Assembly: GCA_036435485.1 (NCBI GenBank)
Contig: CM071597.1
Location: forward strand, 176,062,147-176,126,146
Direction of reading: 5' to 3'
Length of the DNA stretch: 64,000 nt
Source: Saposhnikovia divaricata
Lineage: Eukaryota; Streptophyta; Magnoliopsida; Apiales; Apiaceae
Positions within the stretch are counted from its first letter, which is position 1. Each line of letters starts with the position of its first letter. Under the pieces are notes generated by a model. It was not told the origin of the DNA. It saw only the letters and a program-made list of their open reading frames with translations, and did not search any database. Made by a program: the position numbers and the translations under genes. This document shows, in pieces, positions 32,159 to 47,200 of the stretch.

Positions 32159-34390
32159 TATAGATTATAGCCCAACAAATACAAAAGCCCACTTTAAATA
32201 TATTTCAGACAAAGTTATAAGTAAAACTAGTGGTAGAACACTCGTATTACACACATAGAGAGAGTTGTAATCGAGAATTCTTGCCTAACATACATCTTGC
32301 ACTGACTCATTTAATAATTGCTCTGAAACTTTCTTATTGAGGTGTGTTGCAAGACTTCTCATCATGTTCCTTTTGTTCGTGCCTCTGTTTAGTCATGGAA
32401 TTTATTTTCTTGCTCAAATGTTATTTGTCTTAATTACATGATTTTGTTGGTAAATAGTTTTATTATTGAATTGGAGTGTTAAAATGAGTAATGGACCAAT
32501 GGTGCTGATAGATTCATGTTGCTTGTTAGTCTAGTCAGTTCTATCACTTTCAGTTATATACATAATTGATAACAGCATGTCGAATTCTAGAATAAGAAGT
32601 TTGTTTAAACCTTTTTTTATGGTTTCGGTTTGTGGAACTTGTGAAGAGGGGTTTTTTTCCTCTTTTTTAAATGAAGTCGTATGTTGATACTTGATAGCTC
32701 GTCCGTAGATTATGCAGGTTGTATTTCATGGTTTATTTGTTGTACGTTTGGCTAATATCGTATAATTTACACTTGAATTATCAATCCTCTTATATATTGT
32801 TATGAAGATCTTTTGAAAATGTGAAATGAAGATGAAGTTGTAGTATAAATGTAATTGAAGTTGACATTTTGAATCTTATTTTCAGCTTTTTTAGGGGATT
32901 CTTGTGCTGTACATGGAATTGTAATCCTGGTAAATCTTTATGATTATAGGGATTTTTTTTATCAGAAAATTTGTTTTGTTTTGTTTGTTTCTTTTTTTTT
33001 TCTTCTTGGAAAAATGATTTTAAAGCTTGTCAAGTAAGATTTTGATATCTTAGTTTCCTCTCCCCTCTTTCATCAACAATCGCACCTCATACACTGGTCC
33101 CCTAGTAGTATGATGGTAGACCATTGCTTCAAATCTCAGTTTTACTTATCTTCTTTTGAGTTTTTTGGCCCAACTTATAATTTCCTTGTTAATTTCCGGT
33201 AAAAACCAATAGATGTATGTGTATTTCTTCAACCTTTTGCCCCACTTATTTGTTGTCTGGTTAATATCCAATAAATACTAATAGATGAATGCGTATTTTT
33301 TCAACTTTTTGGGCCCACTTTATTTTTTTTCTTTTTCTGGTTAATTTCCAGTTAGAACCATAGATGTATGTGCATTCTTTAATTGCCTTTTTATTAATGG
33401 GCCCTACCTCTGTATCATCATTCTGTATATTTTTTCTTTTCATGTTTAACTTGTGGGACCTTTAGGAAAAAATATTCGGGACCCATTACTTAAAGATTAT
33501 ATTTCTAATTGCATAAAACTAGAAGAAATTTAAAACAATTTTTTTTTATTTTGCAAAAATGTTTCTAAAGTTTTTCTAAAGTACAGATTTTGATATCTTA
33601 GATCTTCTTTCCCCTTCCATTAACAGGCATGTACTATGTACCACAGGTCTCGAAGTGGTAAACTGCAATTGCTAAAGAATTTGAATCATAATTTCTTTGG
33701 ACTTTTCTTTTCTGGCCCCACTTCTTTTTTGGTTACAATAATTAGTAAAACTATTAGATATATCAATATTTGTCTTGCTTCCTTTTCATAATGGGCGGTG
33801 CTACCTACCGAAATGGCTATATCACATTTTTCTCAAATTCCTTTCTTTTTTATTAAGTTTTTTTCAATTGCGCACTTGTTTATTTTCCAAAGGTTATATT
33901 TGCTTTTTTCTCAAGTAAAGAATACATATTTAAAGCAATAGCTTTTTGTCATGGTAAGATTTTACCATGATAAAAGGCACAAATACACACACACACACAC
34001 ATATTTGTAGATAGATTTATTCTTATTTGAAAGTGTTAGATGAAAATTTTGACTGAACGGATTCCCACCTAACAAACTTCTCCCGTTAATAATTTATTTG
34101 GGAATGAGTTGAGAACCACCAATTCACTCTATTTCAAATATTCTAAGCATATTTACATGTCAATTATATTGTCTTAAGCTTGTTTTTTTTTAACCTTTTT
34201 TAACGCCTGCATGTTTTGAATTAGGCCATCTTTTAATTTATTTGACATTGTTGTGATTTACTTGGGAATTTACATTGTATTTATTTTACTAATTGAAGCA
34301 TTGTGTATAATTTTTGAATGTTGATGTTAGTGCATACAATATAGTGTTAGGTGGTGATATACTTTCATCTTATACTTGCTTACTCTTAAA
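32159..34390. other. upstream region of the ASK-like gene with scattered repeats
   Basis: Diverged copies of the 75-80 bp unit (GGTTAATTTCCAGT, AACCAATAGATGTATG, GGCCCCACTT) lie at 33160-33380 and in part at 33715-33780. A CA microsatellite is at 33984-34000. The leader exon and promoter of the ASK-like gene may be here, since its first coding exon is preceded by a splice acceptor at 35216, but I could not place them. Confidence 0.35.
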
Positions 34391-34758
34391 GCATCTCCAA
34401 GAGACTCTTCGCTCACTCTTTATAAATAATACAAAAAATTAGCTCTTAATAAGATAGTGTGTGTTTATCTCCAAAAATAATCTTTAAACCTATTCCTTAA
34501 CTATTATTTTATAATTTAAAGTACTTTGAAGTTGCAGAAGTACAAAAGAATGGAGTATGGGGAGAGAGAAAGGAAGTGGAAAGATTATTTAACTATAAAA
34601 TGTAAGTTAAGAGTGAGATGTGGCTCTTAAAAATGAAGAAGAAAAGGAGGCTCTTAGTGATTTGAGGAGCCACTAAGAGTACCTTAAAGTTGCTTTTTCA
34701 CTCTCCTTCCTTGAATTTTGAGTTAAGAGCCTAAATAAAGAGTCTCTTGGAGATGCTC
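34391..34758. mobile_element. Tourist/Harbinger-like MITE
   Basis: Left end GCATCTCCAAGAGACTCTT and right end AAGAGTCTCTTGGAGATGC are exact inverse copies over about 19 bp. AGAGCATCTCCAA-type ends are typical of plant Tourist-like elements that duplicate a 3-bp target; the flanking triplets here are not decisive. Confidence 0.75.
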
Positions 34759-35253
34759 TTCCTAGTTACAATGTTTATTTGCAAAATTAAAGAAAACTTC
34801 GGAGTACATTATGGAATTTTTGTAAAAACTATAAGTATCATACCACAGTTGTACCGTATTTATTGTTGGTAATTAATGATGTGTTTAAAAATGAAAACAG
34901 TAAACCCAGAAAGCTACCAACTACCATGCACTTATTGACGAGTATGAATTTCAAAGCGATTTCACTAGAAGTCATGAAATGGGCATGCATGAAATGACAA
35001 ATCTATAAAAGATTGCAACTGCTATGTAAGCATAGGCTACTAAAGTCTATGCATTTATGACAAATAGATCCAGTTTCTTGATAAATACACACGTTAAATA
35101 CAGTTTATTACAGAAAATGCATCCACATCTTTATAACTATCCTGCAACGAAGTCTTATTTTGAGTTTTCCATTGCATAACTATTTGTTTGTTTATTTATA
35201 AATTTTCAGTTGCAGGTTAATTGGGGATAGTGAAGGGAAGAAATTGGAATTGT
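34759..35253 (+). other. presumed 5' UTR intron end and leader of the ASK-like gene
   Basis: A T-rich stretch and TTTTCAGTTGCAG acceptor at about 35204-35216 suggest that translation starts in a second exon, 38 bp further on. Otherwise no gene or repeat end was recognised. Confidence 0.4.
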
Positions 35254-38200
35254 ATGTCAGACAATCTCTTTGACAATATGTCAAAAGTTGAAAGGGAAGC
35301 GAAGAAACCAAAGGTAGTGCAACATTATGATCTCTATCAAACATTATTACCTTTTATTTTCAGTTCTTCTGTATTATTCAGTAATTCTGTTATAGAACGA
35401 CTTTCTTTACACATCAAGGAATTTGTTGGTCTTTGGTATTTCTCATTTACTTTCTTTGTTACTAGCATGATCTTCTTTACCATGTAGCAATTGGAAAAGT
35501 TGGTGCAGGAAGTAGTGGAAAAGTTTTATCTGTTTAATTTTTCTGTCGATAGGGTGATATCTTAGTATATCTTGATCTGAGAGATGAATAAAAGAGATAG
35601 ATTTTCTAGCAAAAATTATAATCCAAATTACCAAATATATTATTATCTGTATATTCGTTGATTAGTAGTTATTATTGTTTGTATCTATTTTAAAACAATG
35701 AGTTGAAAAAGCTGTTTATGGTATTTTCAGTTTAAAATACTTTAAAGATTTTAAGACTTCAAAGAAAAGCTGTGAAGTAATAAATTTTTTATTTTCTATT
35801 TCCTATATTCTCTTTACTCCATTCTGTTTTCCAAAAGATATAGTTAGTAGTTCTTTCACTAGATTACCTATCCTTTTCAGAAGATATTTTAAAAAAGAGT
35901 GTTTTCTTCTTTTCACTTTGTAGACAATTTTAAAGTAGATTTCAAGAATTAATTTGTGACTTTTTTGTTTTTTTAAGGTAAAGTTTGGAACAAAGTCAAC
36001 ATGTTATCACACTCGTAAAATTGTATACCCGTGTTAATATGTATCCATTTCAGTGCATTATGTTTCTCTTTGCCAGGACTTTTAATAATTTATGTAATTG
36101 TTGTATATTTATTGATGAGATAGAACAGCTAAAGTTCGAGGAAGAGATATAAATATCTTCTATTCTTCCTCGATGAAGCATCAAATCTTGAGATTCAACA
36201 CCGACAAGATCCTTAAAGGATCAAACTCCCTCTGCTAAATTGGTAGACACATCCCTTAACCCCAAAATGAAAAATATAGACATGTGATGGGGTACGTTTA
36301 AACTATGTTAGCGTTTAAAATATGGGAGACCCTATATAGTGAACTTCTTGTCCTAATAGATAAATCCCGATCACCGGCCATTTTTATTGTATGAAGAGTG
36401 TAAACCAGGTATTTGCCAGTATGATAGTTTGTGGAGATATTTCAAGTGTTGGAAGTTGAACCGTTGTCTTTAAGTACCACTTTATTTTTTCTAATTATGA
36501 TATTTGCATTCTTACTGGCATGATTTTTATAATTCTACTGTTTTTACATCCCTGAAGTATTTATATTGAAAAATGAGATCTCTTGTTGCATTAAATAGTG
36601 AGGCTTTTATTTGCCACATATTTTATTAACTTTGTTGGCCTTGTTTAATGTTGATGCACGTTAAATTTACTTTGATGGTTTATCAAAATACATATTTTAT
36701 TGTCCATTTTCCAGACTTTAAAGTCATTTGTGTGGATTCAAAGTGCTGACGGCTCGATGCAAGAAGTTGAAGAAAAGCTTGCTAAATTATGCCCCGGAAT
36801 AAGCCGTGACATGCAATCAGGATTTGGCTATTCTAGGGGCAGCCCTATAACTTTACCTTTTAAAGTTAGACCTTCCATTCTCAGCTTAGTGTTCCATTAT
36901 TGCAGATTTCATGACGTACCTGGCCGTTCTTACGAGGTTAGATATCTTGTTTGGGTAATTTTTTTCCTATGTTCCTTGCTTGACAAAGAGTGACACCATT
37001 TTCCTTCCCCCCCCCCCCCCCGATATGAAGATGGTTGGAATGCATAATGTGACAGAGTATATACATAGGGGTCTTAGAAGCTGAATCTCTAAAAGGTTGA
37101 AAGTAGCATGTGACCATAACTCTGTTTGATCCATAGCCATGACTAGTAATTTTGTAATAAAGCACATGAAAATGAATTAAAATTATTTAGCTGAGGAACT
37201 AATCTTTATTCTCTAGTATGATGGGATATTTGGCAGATTAAATTGGTGTAGTTGATCAGGGATATTGATGTAAAGTAGAAAATAAATATATTAAATGTTA
37301 ATTATTATATATAATTATTTAGATATAAGTGTATATGTAATTAAATTTGTGTGGTATCTCAATAAGAATATCTAGAGTTTAGATACATGGTAATAGTTTA
37401 TAGTTATATGTTAGTAATTTTGATATACAATAATAGTTTAATTAGAGTTAAGTGGTCTAAGTTGATATATATCTATAATATATTATTAAATTCGAAACAT
37501 TAGAATTTGGAAGTCGGTCGGTACGGTACTCATATTTTGGTACTTGCACTTTAGTCCCTTTATTTTTGCAACATGGATTTGGATGTCTTTGATTAGTTTA
37601 AAACTCGTTTAACTAAAATAAATGAATCCAATGGACCACCTTTGTCTATGGTCTTATTTATTTTAGTGGGCCTAATAAAGTTTAAAAATTATTTTAATTA
37701 AAATAAAGACATTAATGTGAGCCATTCATTTTGGAAATCTATTTTGACGGCCTAAAGAATATTTAAAGGGGACTAATTATGTTAACCGTATTTATCTGAT
37801 GGTTCCTATTATTTTAAAACTTATTTTAAGTAAAACAAATGAACTCAGTGGACCAATTTTTGAGGTGGTCTACTGTCCATGCACCTATTTATTTTAACGA
37901 GCGCGATTATTATAATAGCTATTGTAAATAAAATAAACACCTTCATATGAGCCATTCATTTTGAAAATCTATTTTAATGGCACTAAATTTTAACGGACCT
38001 AATTATGATAAAACATATTCCAAATATATTTTGATTTAAAGACTTCTATAATGCTTATTTTTGTTATAATGGATCTGATTGTTTTAAAAACTAAATCAAA
38101 TTAAAACACATATAATTATTCCAATTTAAAATCATCTTTATTAAAAAAACAAATGTTATATAAAATAAAATAGAAACAATTTAACAATTTAAAAGTCACC

Positions 38201-41200
38201 CAATCGCGAGAGATACAAGCTTGTATTCGATAAATTGCAGAATTTTTTCTGTATGTCGATTCCCTGCGGATAATGTTTCTATCCCTATTTTTAAACATGT
38301 ACTACATCAATTGTTGATTAACATATATAATATCACCACACTATAAACAAATTAAAACAATTTAAAAGTAACTTGCGAATAATATATTAAAATTAATATT
38401 TATTATATTATATTATACTACTCCCTCCATCCCACTTATTTTGTCCTCATTTGACTTTCTTGGTCAAACTGATAAAATTTTGACCTTAAATAATAATTTA
38501 CTTATTTATGGTTTCATAAATTTAAAAGTTGGATATTGTAATATGATAAGTGTACTTTGTGATGGTAATTTTTTTTAAAAAAATATAACTATCATATAAT
38601 ATAAGTAATTCTCGTTATAAAATTGGTCAAATTGACCAAAATTTGGTCAAAGTGACAAAATAAGTGGGACGGAGGGAGTATATTATAAGAAAATTGAAAA
38701 AAATTCAAAGTAATCCGTGCTTTGCACGGGCTATATGCTAGTATAGTAAATACTCAAGTTTCATGATCTTAGAGGTATCCTTGAACAATCTAATCCATAT
38801 TCTTTCGACTATTGAGCAATCGTAGATCGATATGAGGAATTGGAGAAGGAACATGACCAATTATATGACGAATATGAAAAGGCCAAGATGCATCAAACGA
38901 AGGCTTTCAGTGATCTAAGTCTCTCAGAATATCATTAAAAGTATGAATACTCGTGAAGAAAATACAGTTCTGGTGGACAGAGTCCAAAAAGAAGCAATTA
39001 AACTAACTCTCATACACTTCCTTTAAGGAGTCTTGTTCAAGCTTTCTGAATTATTCTTCACTTCAAAACTCGAGGTTGAGCTTTTAACGTGGGGGGGGGG
39101 GGGGGTTGAATTATTAGGATCAGTTTCTAAATATCCAGTATACATTGTCACTCCTATGTAAGTAGATGTAATCATCCAGTATAAATCAGAGTTAACTGTT
39201 ATCAATTGATGAATATATGTAATATCATATTTCGTTTGTCTCTCTACTGATTGACAGCAAGGATAGTTTATTCCTTTTTTGTAATCATCTTCTATTACTT
39301 TGTCGTATATAGCACAAAATTCATAGTAATTGTTAACATTTTCTTTTGATAGGAGTGCAAGGCTTTTGACGAAAACTTCCTTGCAGTGGATGCAATAACT
39401 CTTTGCGAGTTAATTCAAGTTGCAAAGTACCTGCAAGTGGAACCGTTGGTAGATTGTGCCTGTAATGCTTTGGGCCAAGATATTTTGAATACAGCTCCTG
39501 GAGTGTTACATCTTATGATGAATCATGGTCATGATTTTCCAAAGGTTTTTTTTTTCTTTGTAACCAGCCAGCTAAATGTCTACTGTCCATTGGCAAAACA
39601 TATTGCATATATCAACTTTGTAATGTTGACTAACTTGTCTAATGCAGGCAAACCAGTCTTCGGACAACTCAACGTGTAACTCAGGGAACAAGCTTCAGAA
39701 TAGTCTGTCCCCAAAAATGAAGAAAGAAGTTGAAGAAAAAAGGGAGAATGTAAAGATGAACTTTTTATCGGTTTCTATATAGTTACAATTCTTAGCATTA
39801 TCTACATAAAAATTATATGAAGTGAGTAAACTTGTGTATTGATTACTGGATTTTCTTATTTCAGCCTGAAGATAGTCGCTCGATAGATGACCTCGTTTCC
39901 TTCATTAACGGAAAGGGTAGGGGTATCTTCACTTCTTCTACCTATCATTTCCTAATATGCGTACTGTTTACTGAGTGAGTTAAATATGTACCTGTCTATC
40001 TTTATATCTCCCGACATTTGTGATTAAATTTGGACTTTGCTCAGTAATGCTTCACCACTAACATAGCTGGTGGAAGTGGCTTAATGGTAGAGCATATGCT
40101 TGATATGGTGGAGGTTGAGAATATAAGTCCCTTCCTCCGCTCGTAGCTTGGACATTTTAGTAGTTACGAGTGGATTGTGGTGTAAATCCCTAAAGTAAGA
40201 GGGGTGAAAAGCAGGCTGCTCCTTTTATTGTGTACCCTCAGGTGTTCGATAACTCCGCCATAGCCTGCATCCCCAGAAAAGCATTCTCACTTTGATTTAA
40301 TCCACTTTGGGGAACTAATGATCCTGGGCAAATAGATGTCACCTACCGAAATGTAGTTCTTTTTTAAATTTTTTCTTGTGAAGCCAGGATTCTCTAGGAA
40401 ACAGTACATCTATCTTGAATGGGCCATGATCCTTAAAACTTGGTTGTATTCAGGCTGGGTTGGTGATGGGCCAAGTCCATTCCTAACTTGGTGCATCTCT
40501 ACCTTACTCAAGATTTCTTTTTCTGTTCAGAAAGGACCTTTTAAGCAATCCGAGTTTTGCAAAGACCTTATACATGGGAATTGGGATAGCCTTTGACAGC
40601 AATTTGTCACATGTTACCCACTCTAGGGTGGATCTCAGAGATTGGAACTTTACTCATGAAGTTGAAAAAATTGTTCCAAACACAATTATCGAACTAAACC
40701 ACTAATGTTGGGCATCTGTTATATTGTTCCGCTTCCTTTTCTTTTTTAAATTGGCAGGGGTTTCTAGTCTTTTGGGGAAATTTCTAGTCTTTCATATTAA
40801 GTGTCAAAATAATATCTGTCTCATGCAAAAAAACGATGAAAAGTTGTGACCTCCGAACTTGTGTAGAAATAGAATGTTGCTAGGTGAATTTTAGAAATCC
40901 CAGAGAGAAATCCATTAGCTTTGAAGTTGCTCCATTGCTGTTTACACTGTGAGACAATTAGATGAGTCCTATTAATTCAAAAAAACAATGCTTCACTGCT
41001 AGGTCTGTCTGCAGTTCAGTTGCACTTGGTTGTGCACTTTTGTGCAGCTTTATCAACAATAGCTTTGAGGTCCCCAATTCTTTGCCGTTGTGAGGAATAT
41101 CCTAGTAAATCCAATGAATATACATTAATACGTTGTTTATGTAGTCTGGTTTCTTATTATAAATATACATTATGTATTCTTCATTTCAACAAAAGAATTC

Positions 41201-44200
41201 TCCTATCAAAATTATTAAGGATTGAAGTATTCCCTTGCTTTGTGATGTATTCGTACGCATTTTAGCATTTTGCAAAAGGCTGAAGTGTCTGGTTACGATA
41301 CTAAAGTATTCAGTTATATAAAGATTAAAATTGAGTAGTTCTAATATCTTGGCAGATTCGAAGGAGGTCCAGAGTTCCAACAAGAAAAAAAAGAACCGAA
41401 AAAAGAGGCAGGCGCAAAACAACGCTCCTTCCATCTGTGCTTCCTCTTCAAATACAGCTGCCATCTTAAAAGAAGTCGCTGAGGACCATGTCAAGGTCAG
41501 CCACCATGATGCCATTGTGGCTTTTTCTTGGCTTTCTTGTACTTTTTCGTAATAGCATAGTTGATTAATATATACTTGCTGGCTGAATTCCTAGTGATGT
41601 ATATTGACATTTCGCAGGATCCATGTTCTGCTGTTGCTAAAAATCTTGGCTTAAAGAGTACTTGTTCTCTATCATCCACTCTTATTAATAAGTTAAAGCT
41701 ATTTGATACTCCAGATGAGGTGTCCACTCTTGATGAAGGCTTTGATGATAACGGTTTTGATAGGTCAGCTTGTTAATCTTTTAGGTTTCTTAAACATGCA
41801 GGTAGTGGTAACTGTAATTGCATGAAACTGCACATGTGCCTCTGTTGTTTCTGACTGCAGTACTATATACTTCTTTTAAGGAATTAGTTACTTTCTTACA
41901 AGTAATTTTTCCAAATCAATCGGTAATTGTGTGGTCCAGTAGTTTGTTGATTTATGATTTATTGGGATTTGGATGTCATCACGTAATAAATCCGTGGGAG
42001 CTAAAGTACAATGATATTTTTATGCACTATCGATATCACAGTTTATCTGTGCTCTTTATCTATTCCAATTAATCTCTGTGAATGTGCAAGGGTGATTTGC
42101 ATAATTTCAAGCATAGTAATTAGTAATAATTGCATATTCTTCCCTTCGCCAGGTCCGTACTTTCCCGTATTTCAAAACAATTGTTTAGCAAATTTTGAGG
42201 CAGGACTTGTGGAAACCTTACTTTCATGGGATCAAACTGTTGTTGGAATATGTACCTTCTAAATTAGCTATATCTTATGATGGATAATTTTAATACCAGT
42301 GGAACAGAAAGTAAGATTTTGCATATTAGTTACCTGCTTAATAGTGATATTAGTTCTTTGTTGCCAAAATATTTAATGTGTTGCCACAGTACTATGCATC
42401 ATCTGACATTGCTTACTAGTGACAACATAGTAATATTGCTTACCAGTTACCTATGTCTTTTTATTAAAAGTTCTGAGTACGTAGGTTACTATGTGTAATG
42501 ATTATATCTTGCCTATTTCCCAAATTTATTTGTAACGTCCAAGCACCAAACTAATACTCTTTTGAAGAGTATTCTTACTAGAAATTATCTTGATTATAAT
42601 TATTCTATATTAATAGATGGGATTGGTAAACCATTTCTAGTTACATGAGCATTATTTGTTACTTGTAAATATTGAATTGGAAATACTAGTCAAGTAAAAT
42701 AAACTTTTCCGTCTTTGAACTATAGGGATGGAAAGGATTGGTCTCTAGATAAAATATTTAATTTATCGATGTTTTGTGAAAATATATAACTTGTAGTGAA
42801 CATCAATATAGTGATCATATTTTTGTATTTTTATACTTTAACAATCTGAAAAGGGTAGAATAAAATCTGATCCAAAATCAGATTACCGAGAACACAATAT
42901 ATAGGTGTTATTCAAGAGACCACCTGCCCTCCACACATTAATCAATCCTTTTTCTTAATGTCTAGAACATGCAAATGCCTTCCTATTCATAATTCCAACA
43001 TAAACTACTTATTCCTAAACTAAAGCCGAAACATAATTTGTTCCACCAAATCCTCCATTCCAAATTATTCTATATATGTAGCTAATCCACCAAATCTTTC
43101 ATACCAAATCTGTGATGATGCTTAAATCATTTTTCTGATTATCTAACTAATAATGTGTTAATTGTGTTTCCTAACATTACTCACCGCCCAAACCTTAACC
43201 TCAAGGTTGAAATGATAAAATCCCTCCATAATCATCTGGCATGATTTTTTCCTCGTAATTCTCATGAGATTCGTTCTTCTAAAGCTCATCTCCAGGCACC
43301 CAAAGGACATATAATTCCTTTTTCTTGCAAAGGTGTCCTGGGCCAAACTTTTCATCACAACGAAAGCAAAGACCTTTTTTTTCCAGCATTTCAGCTTCCG
43401 ACAAACGTCGAAATTTGGACACAGCTGATGTTTTCACAGAAGGCTGAATTGGAGAGGCAGAGGAAGACACCACAGTAAGTTGTCGAGCCACACTTCTCGA
43501 GAAATTAGTCCCATATAAGTTGAGATGCTGCTTTGATTAATTACATCCGCTTTGATGAAGTTGTATTGCGCCATGAGCATCATCTTGGGCAGCATCACTG
43601 GATATTAGTCTCAACTCATCACGTATATCAGCCTGAAGTCCTTTTCTGAAAACATTTTTCAAAACCAACTCAGATATTTCACTTAGAGGGGCAGAAAGTG
43701 CCTCAAATTGGTGACGGTGTTCATGTATGATCGTGGTTTGTTAAAGAGAAAATAGCTGGTCTTGAAGAGCACCGTCCTGTATGAGTTGGGATCCCTCCTA
43801 CAATTGTGTTTTTAATTCATCCCATCTGTGAAAAGATTTCCGACCTTCCTCATAATAATACCATGATAAAGCATCACCTTCCAACCACATTCTAAAGATC
43901 GGAGCTTTTCTGCTGATGACAAGTTATCGAGCCAAAAAAATTGTTCACCACAAAATAGCCAACCTTCAGGATTCAAGCCTTTAAACACAGGTAATTCGAG
44001 ACGCGTTAATGATTTCAACACAGTTCTTGTTGTTGCTGGAGAAATGTTGTCAAATTGAGTTTCCTTTTTCTTGCAACTACCTGATATTAAAGGTCATTGT
44101 GATCCCTCAAAAACAGCCTTAAATGGTCCAGTATTTTCAGGATTAAGGCTATCTATCTTATTTATCAATGTAACCTGACATTCTTCGAGTAAATTGATTT

Positions 44201-47200
44201 TGTTTAGTGATATCCAACTTCTGAAATTTTGATCTCAATGCTCCAATATCTGCTTGCCATTCGATCTCAATTCCCTAACTTCTGCTTGATAGCTTCCAGT
44301 TTCACCTCAATGTCGTGTACTGTTATAACGGAAGCAAGAAAGATGATATATGCAGAAGAGAAATAATTTATATTGATCTTGAGGATAAACAGATTACAGA
44401 TCTCAGATTTTCAGATGCTCCACAATCTTTACATGCATTTCTATTTATAGACACAATCTAAGGGGTTAGGTGTGGTAGGTGGTGTTAGGTGTGGTAGGTG
44501 TAGCCGCCGGTAGCTACATAAGTCAAATCCGGCGGCTACAGTGGCGGCGGCGGCGGCCCCCAGCGGCACAGTATTCAAGGCATTCTAACAAATCTCCACC
44601 TTGACTTGAATCCTCTCACAAATAACAGTTAACAGATGTACCAAACGCATCATAATAATGCCAGATGTACCAGATAAAACTCTTCACCTTGACTTGAATC
44701 CTCTCACAAATAATTCACAAATAATAGATAATAGATGTACCAGACGCATCATAATAATGCCAGATGCACCATAATAATGCCAGGTGTACCAGATGCACCA
44801 TAATAATGCCAGGTGTACCAGATGCACCATAACAATGCCAGATGTACCAGAAAAAACTCTTCTGCCTCAGATTTTGCCCTCAAAAGGGCAGTCAACAACT
44901 CCGAACATTTAGCAAGTCCAAACAATGTTGAAACTTGCTATGTGGAACCGGCTTGGTAAGCATATCAGCTGGGTTATCAGCAGTACCCACTTTTCTCACC
45001 TTAATTCTCGTCTCACTTCTTAGAAAATGATATCTTACATCTATGTGCTTAGTCCGCTCATGATGGACTTGATCCTTGGCTAAATAGATTGCACTGAGAC
45101 TATCACAAAATACTGTAGCCTGATCATGATGTAGACCTAGATCACTGATCAATCCTTTCAACCAGATTCCTTCTTTTGCGGCTTCTGTCAATGCCATGTA
45201 CTCTGCTTCTATAATAGACAAAGTCACTGTAGGTTGCAGAGTAGCTTTCCAACTGACAATCGAACCACCCAGAGTAAAAGCATAACCAGTCATAGACCTT
45301 CTACTATCAACATCTCCAGCATAATCAGAGTCTGAAAACCCTGTCATCAAACACTCAGTATCACCTCCATAAATGAGACCAACATCAGATGTACCTTTTA
45401 AGTACCGAAAAACCCTCTTCACAGCTTGCCAATGCTCCTTGTCTGGATCACCCATGAACCTACTAACAACACTGACAGACTGTGCAAGATCGGGCCTAGT
45501 GCAGACCATTGCATACATCAAGCTTCCTACTGCACTAGCATAGGGAACTCGAGACATGTACTCCTTTTCCTCAGCAGACTTAGGTGCAAAAGCGACGGAC
45601 AGATGTACATTTGCAGTACTAGGAGTATCTATGGACTTTGCTGGAGACATGCCAAACCTTGACAAAATCTTCTGAATATATCCCTGCTCCACCTGTTTCT
45701 CAACACCACCACTTTCTGTATGAGGTCCACGATTTATCAGATCATGCTGTACTAACTGCTTCTGCCCAGAATCTTCTAGTTAGTCCAGCATTAGAAAGCA
45801 TACACCTAGCTCTCTCCAGAAGTGTCTGATTCATACGCTCTGCTACACCATTCTGCTGTGGTGTATCCCTGACTGTATGATGCCTAGAAATCCCTTCATT
45901 CTTACAGAACTCATCAAACTCAGATGAGCAAAATTCCAAACCATTATCAGTTCGCAGCCTCTTAATCTTCTCCAAGGATGCGACAGCAACAGAACCTGAT
46001 AACGTAGAACCTTGAAGAAGATACAAGGTACGACGTTTAACACCTTTCAAAACCACATTAGAACCCTTGCAGGCATGTAGAACTCCACCTTTACCTTGAA
46101 AACTGAAACCCTTGTTGTCTAACTTACTCAAAGATATCAGATTCTTTGTCATAAGTGGTACATGCCTAACATCATTCAATGTGCAGAATTTACCATCATG
46201 TGTCCGAATTTTAATCGAGCCTATTCCAACCGTCTCACAAGCAAAACTGTTAGCCATAGAAATCTTGCCACCGTCTACTCGCTCGTAGGTTGTAAACCAC
46301 TCCCTGCGCGGACATATATGATAAGACGCTACAGAATCAAGAATCCACACATCAGAGTGATGCATGTGATCAGCAGCAACAAGAGCAATATCTTCTTCAG
46401 AAGTAGCATCAGCTACAGTAGCAGTATCTGTCAATTTATCCTGTTGCTTCTTTTTCTTGGGACAGTCAGATTTCCAGTGTCCCTTCTCTTTACAGTAATT
46501 ACAGATATCATTAGGTTTTGGACCCTTAGGAACTGGTTTCTTACCCAAATTTCCATGTCCATTGCTCCCACTGGCTACCAACCCAACAGCATGATTATCT
46601 GCACCTATACCAGCCGCCTTATGGCGCAGCTCTCTAGAATGAAGGGAATATCTAACCTCCTATAGAGAGATAGTATCTTTACCAACAATAAACGATTGCA
46701 CAAAGTTCTCATACGATAATGGTAAAGAAACTAACAGAATCAAAGTAGCATCCTCATCTTCAACTTTAACATCAATATTACGCAATTCTAATAAAATTGT
46801 GTTTAATTGATCTAAGTGATTTCGAAGAGGCATATCTTCCTGCATTCGCAGGCTGAACAGACGTTGCTTCAGAAGCAACTTATTTGTTAAAGACTTTGTC
46901 ATGTAGAGACTTTCAAGCTTTAACCATAAACCAGATGCGGTATCCTCCTCCGCAATTTCAGTAATAATATCATCTGCAAGGCACAACAGAATTGTTGAGT
47001 GTGCCTTTTCTTCGAGATTGGTCATCTCAGCGCTTCCAGAAGCAGCCGCTTTTGTGTTCAACGGTGCCCAGAGCCCCTGTTGCTTTAACAAGGCACGCAT
47101 CTTGATTTGCCACAGACTGAAACTATTTCTCCCAGTAAATTTGTCGACCTTAACGTTAATACCACCAGACATCTTTCTCCCAGAACCGTATACGTGAACA

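Noticed and set aside
42152..42200. Candidate exon after CTTCGCCAG reading RSVLSRISKQLFSKF in the ASK-like gene
   Set aside because: It gives a stop after 15 codons without similarity to ASK20/21, whereas joining 41763 to 51310 restores the expected FVEDFDRKIN ending.
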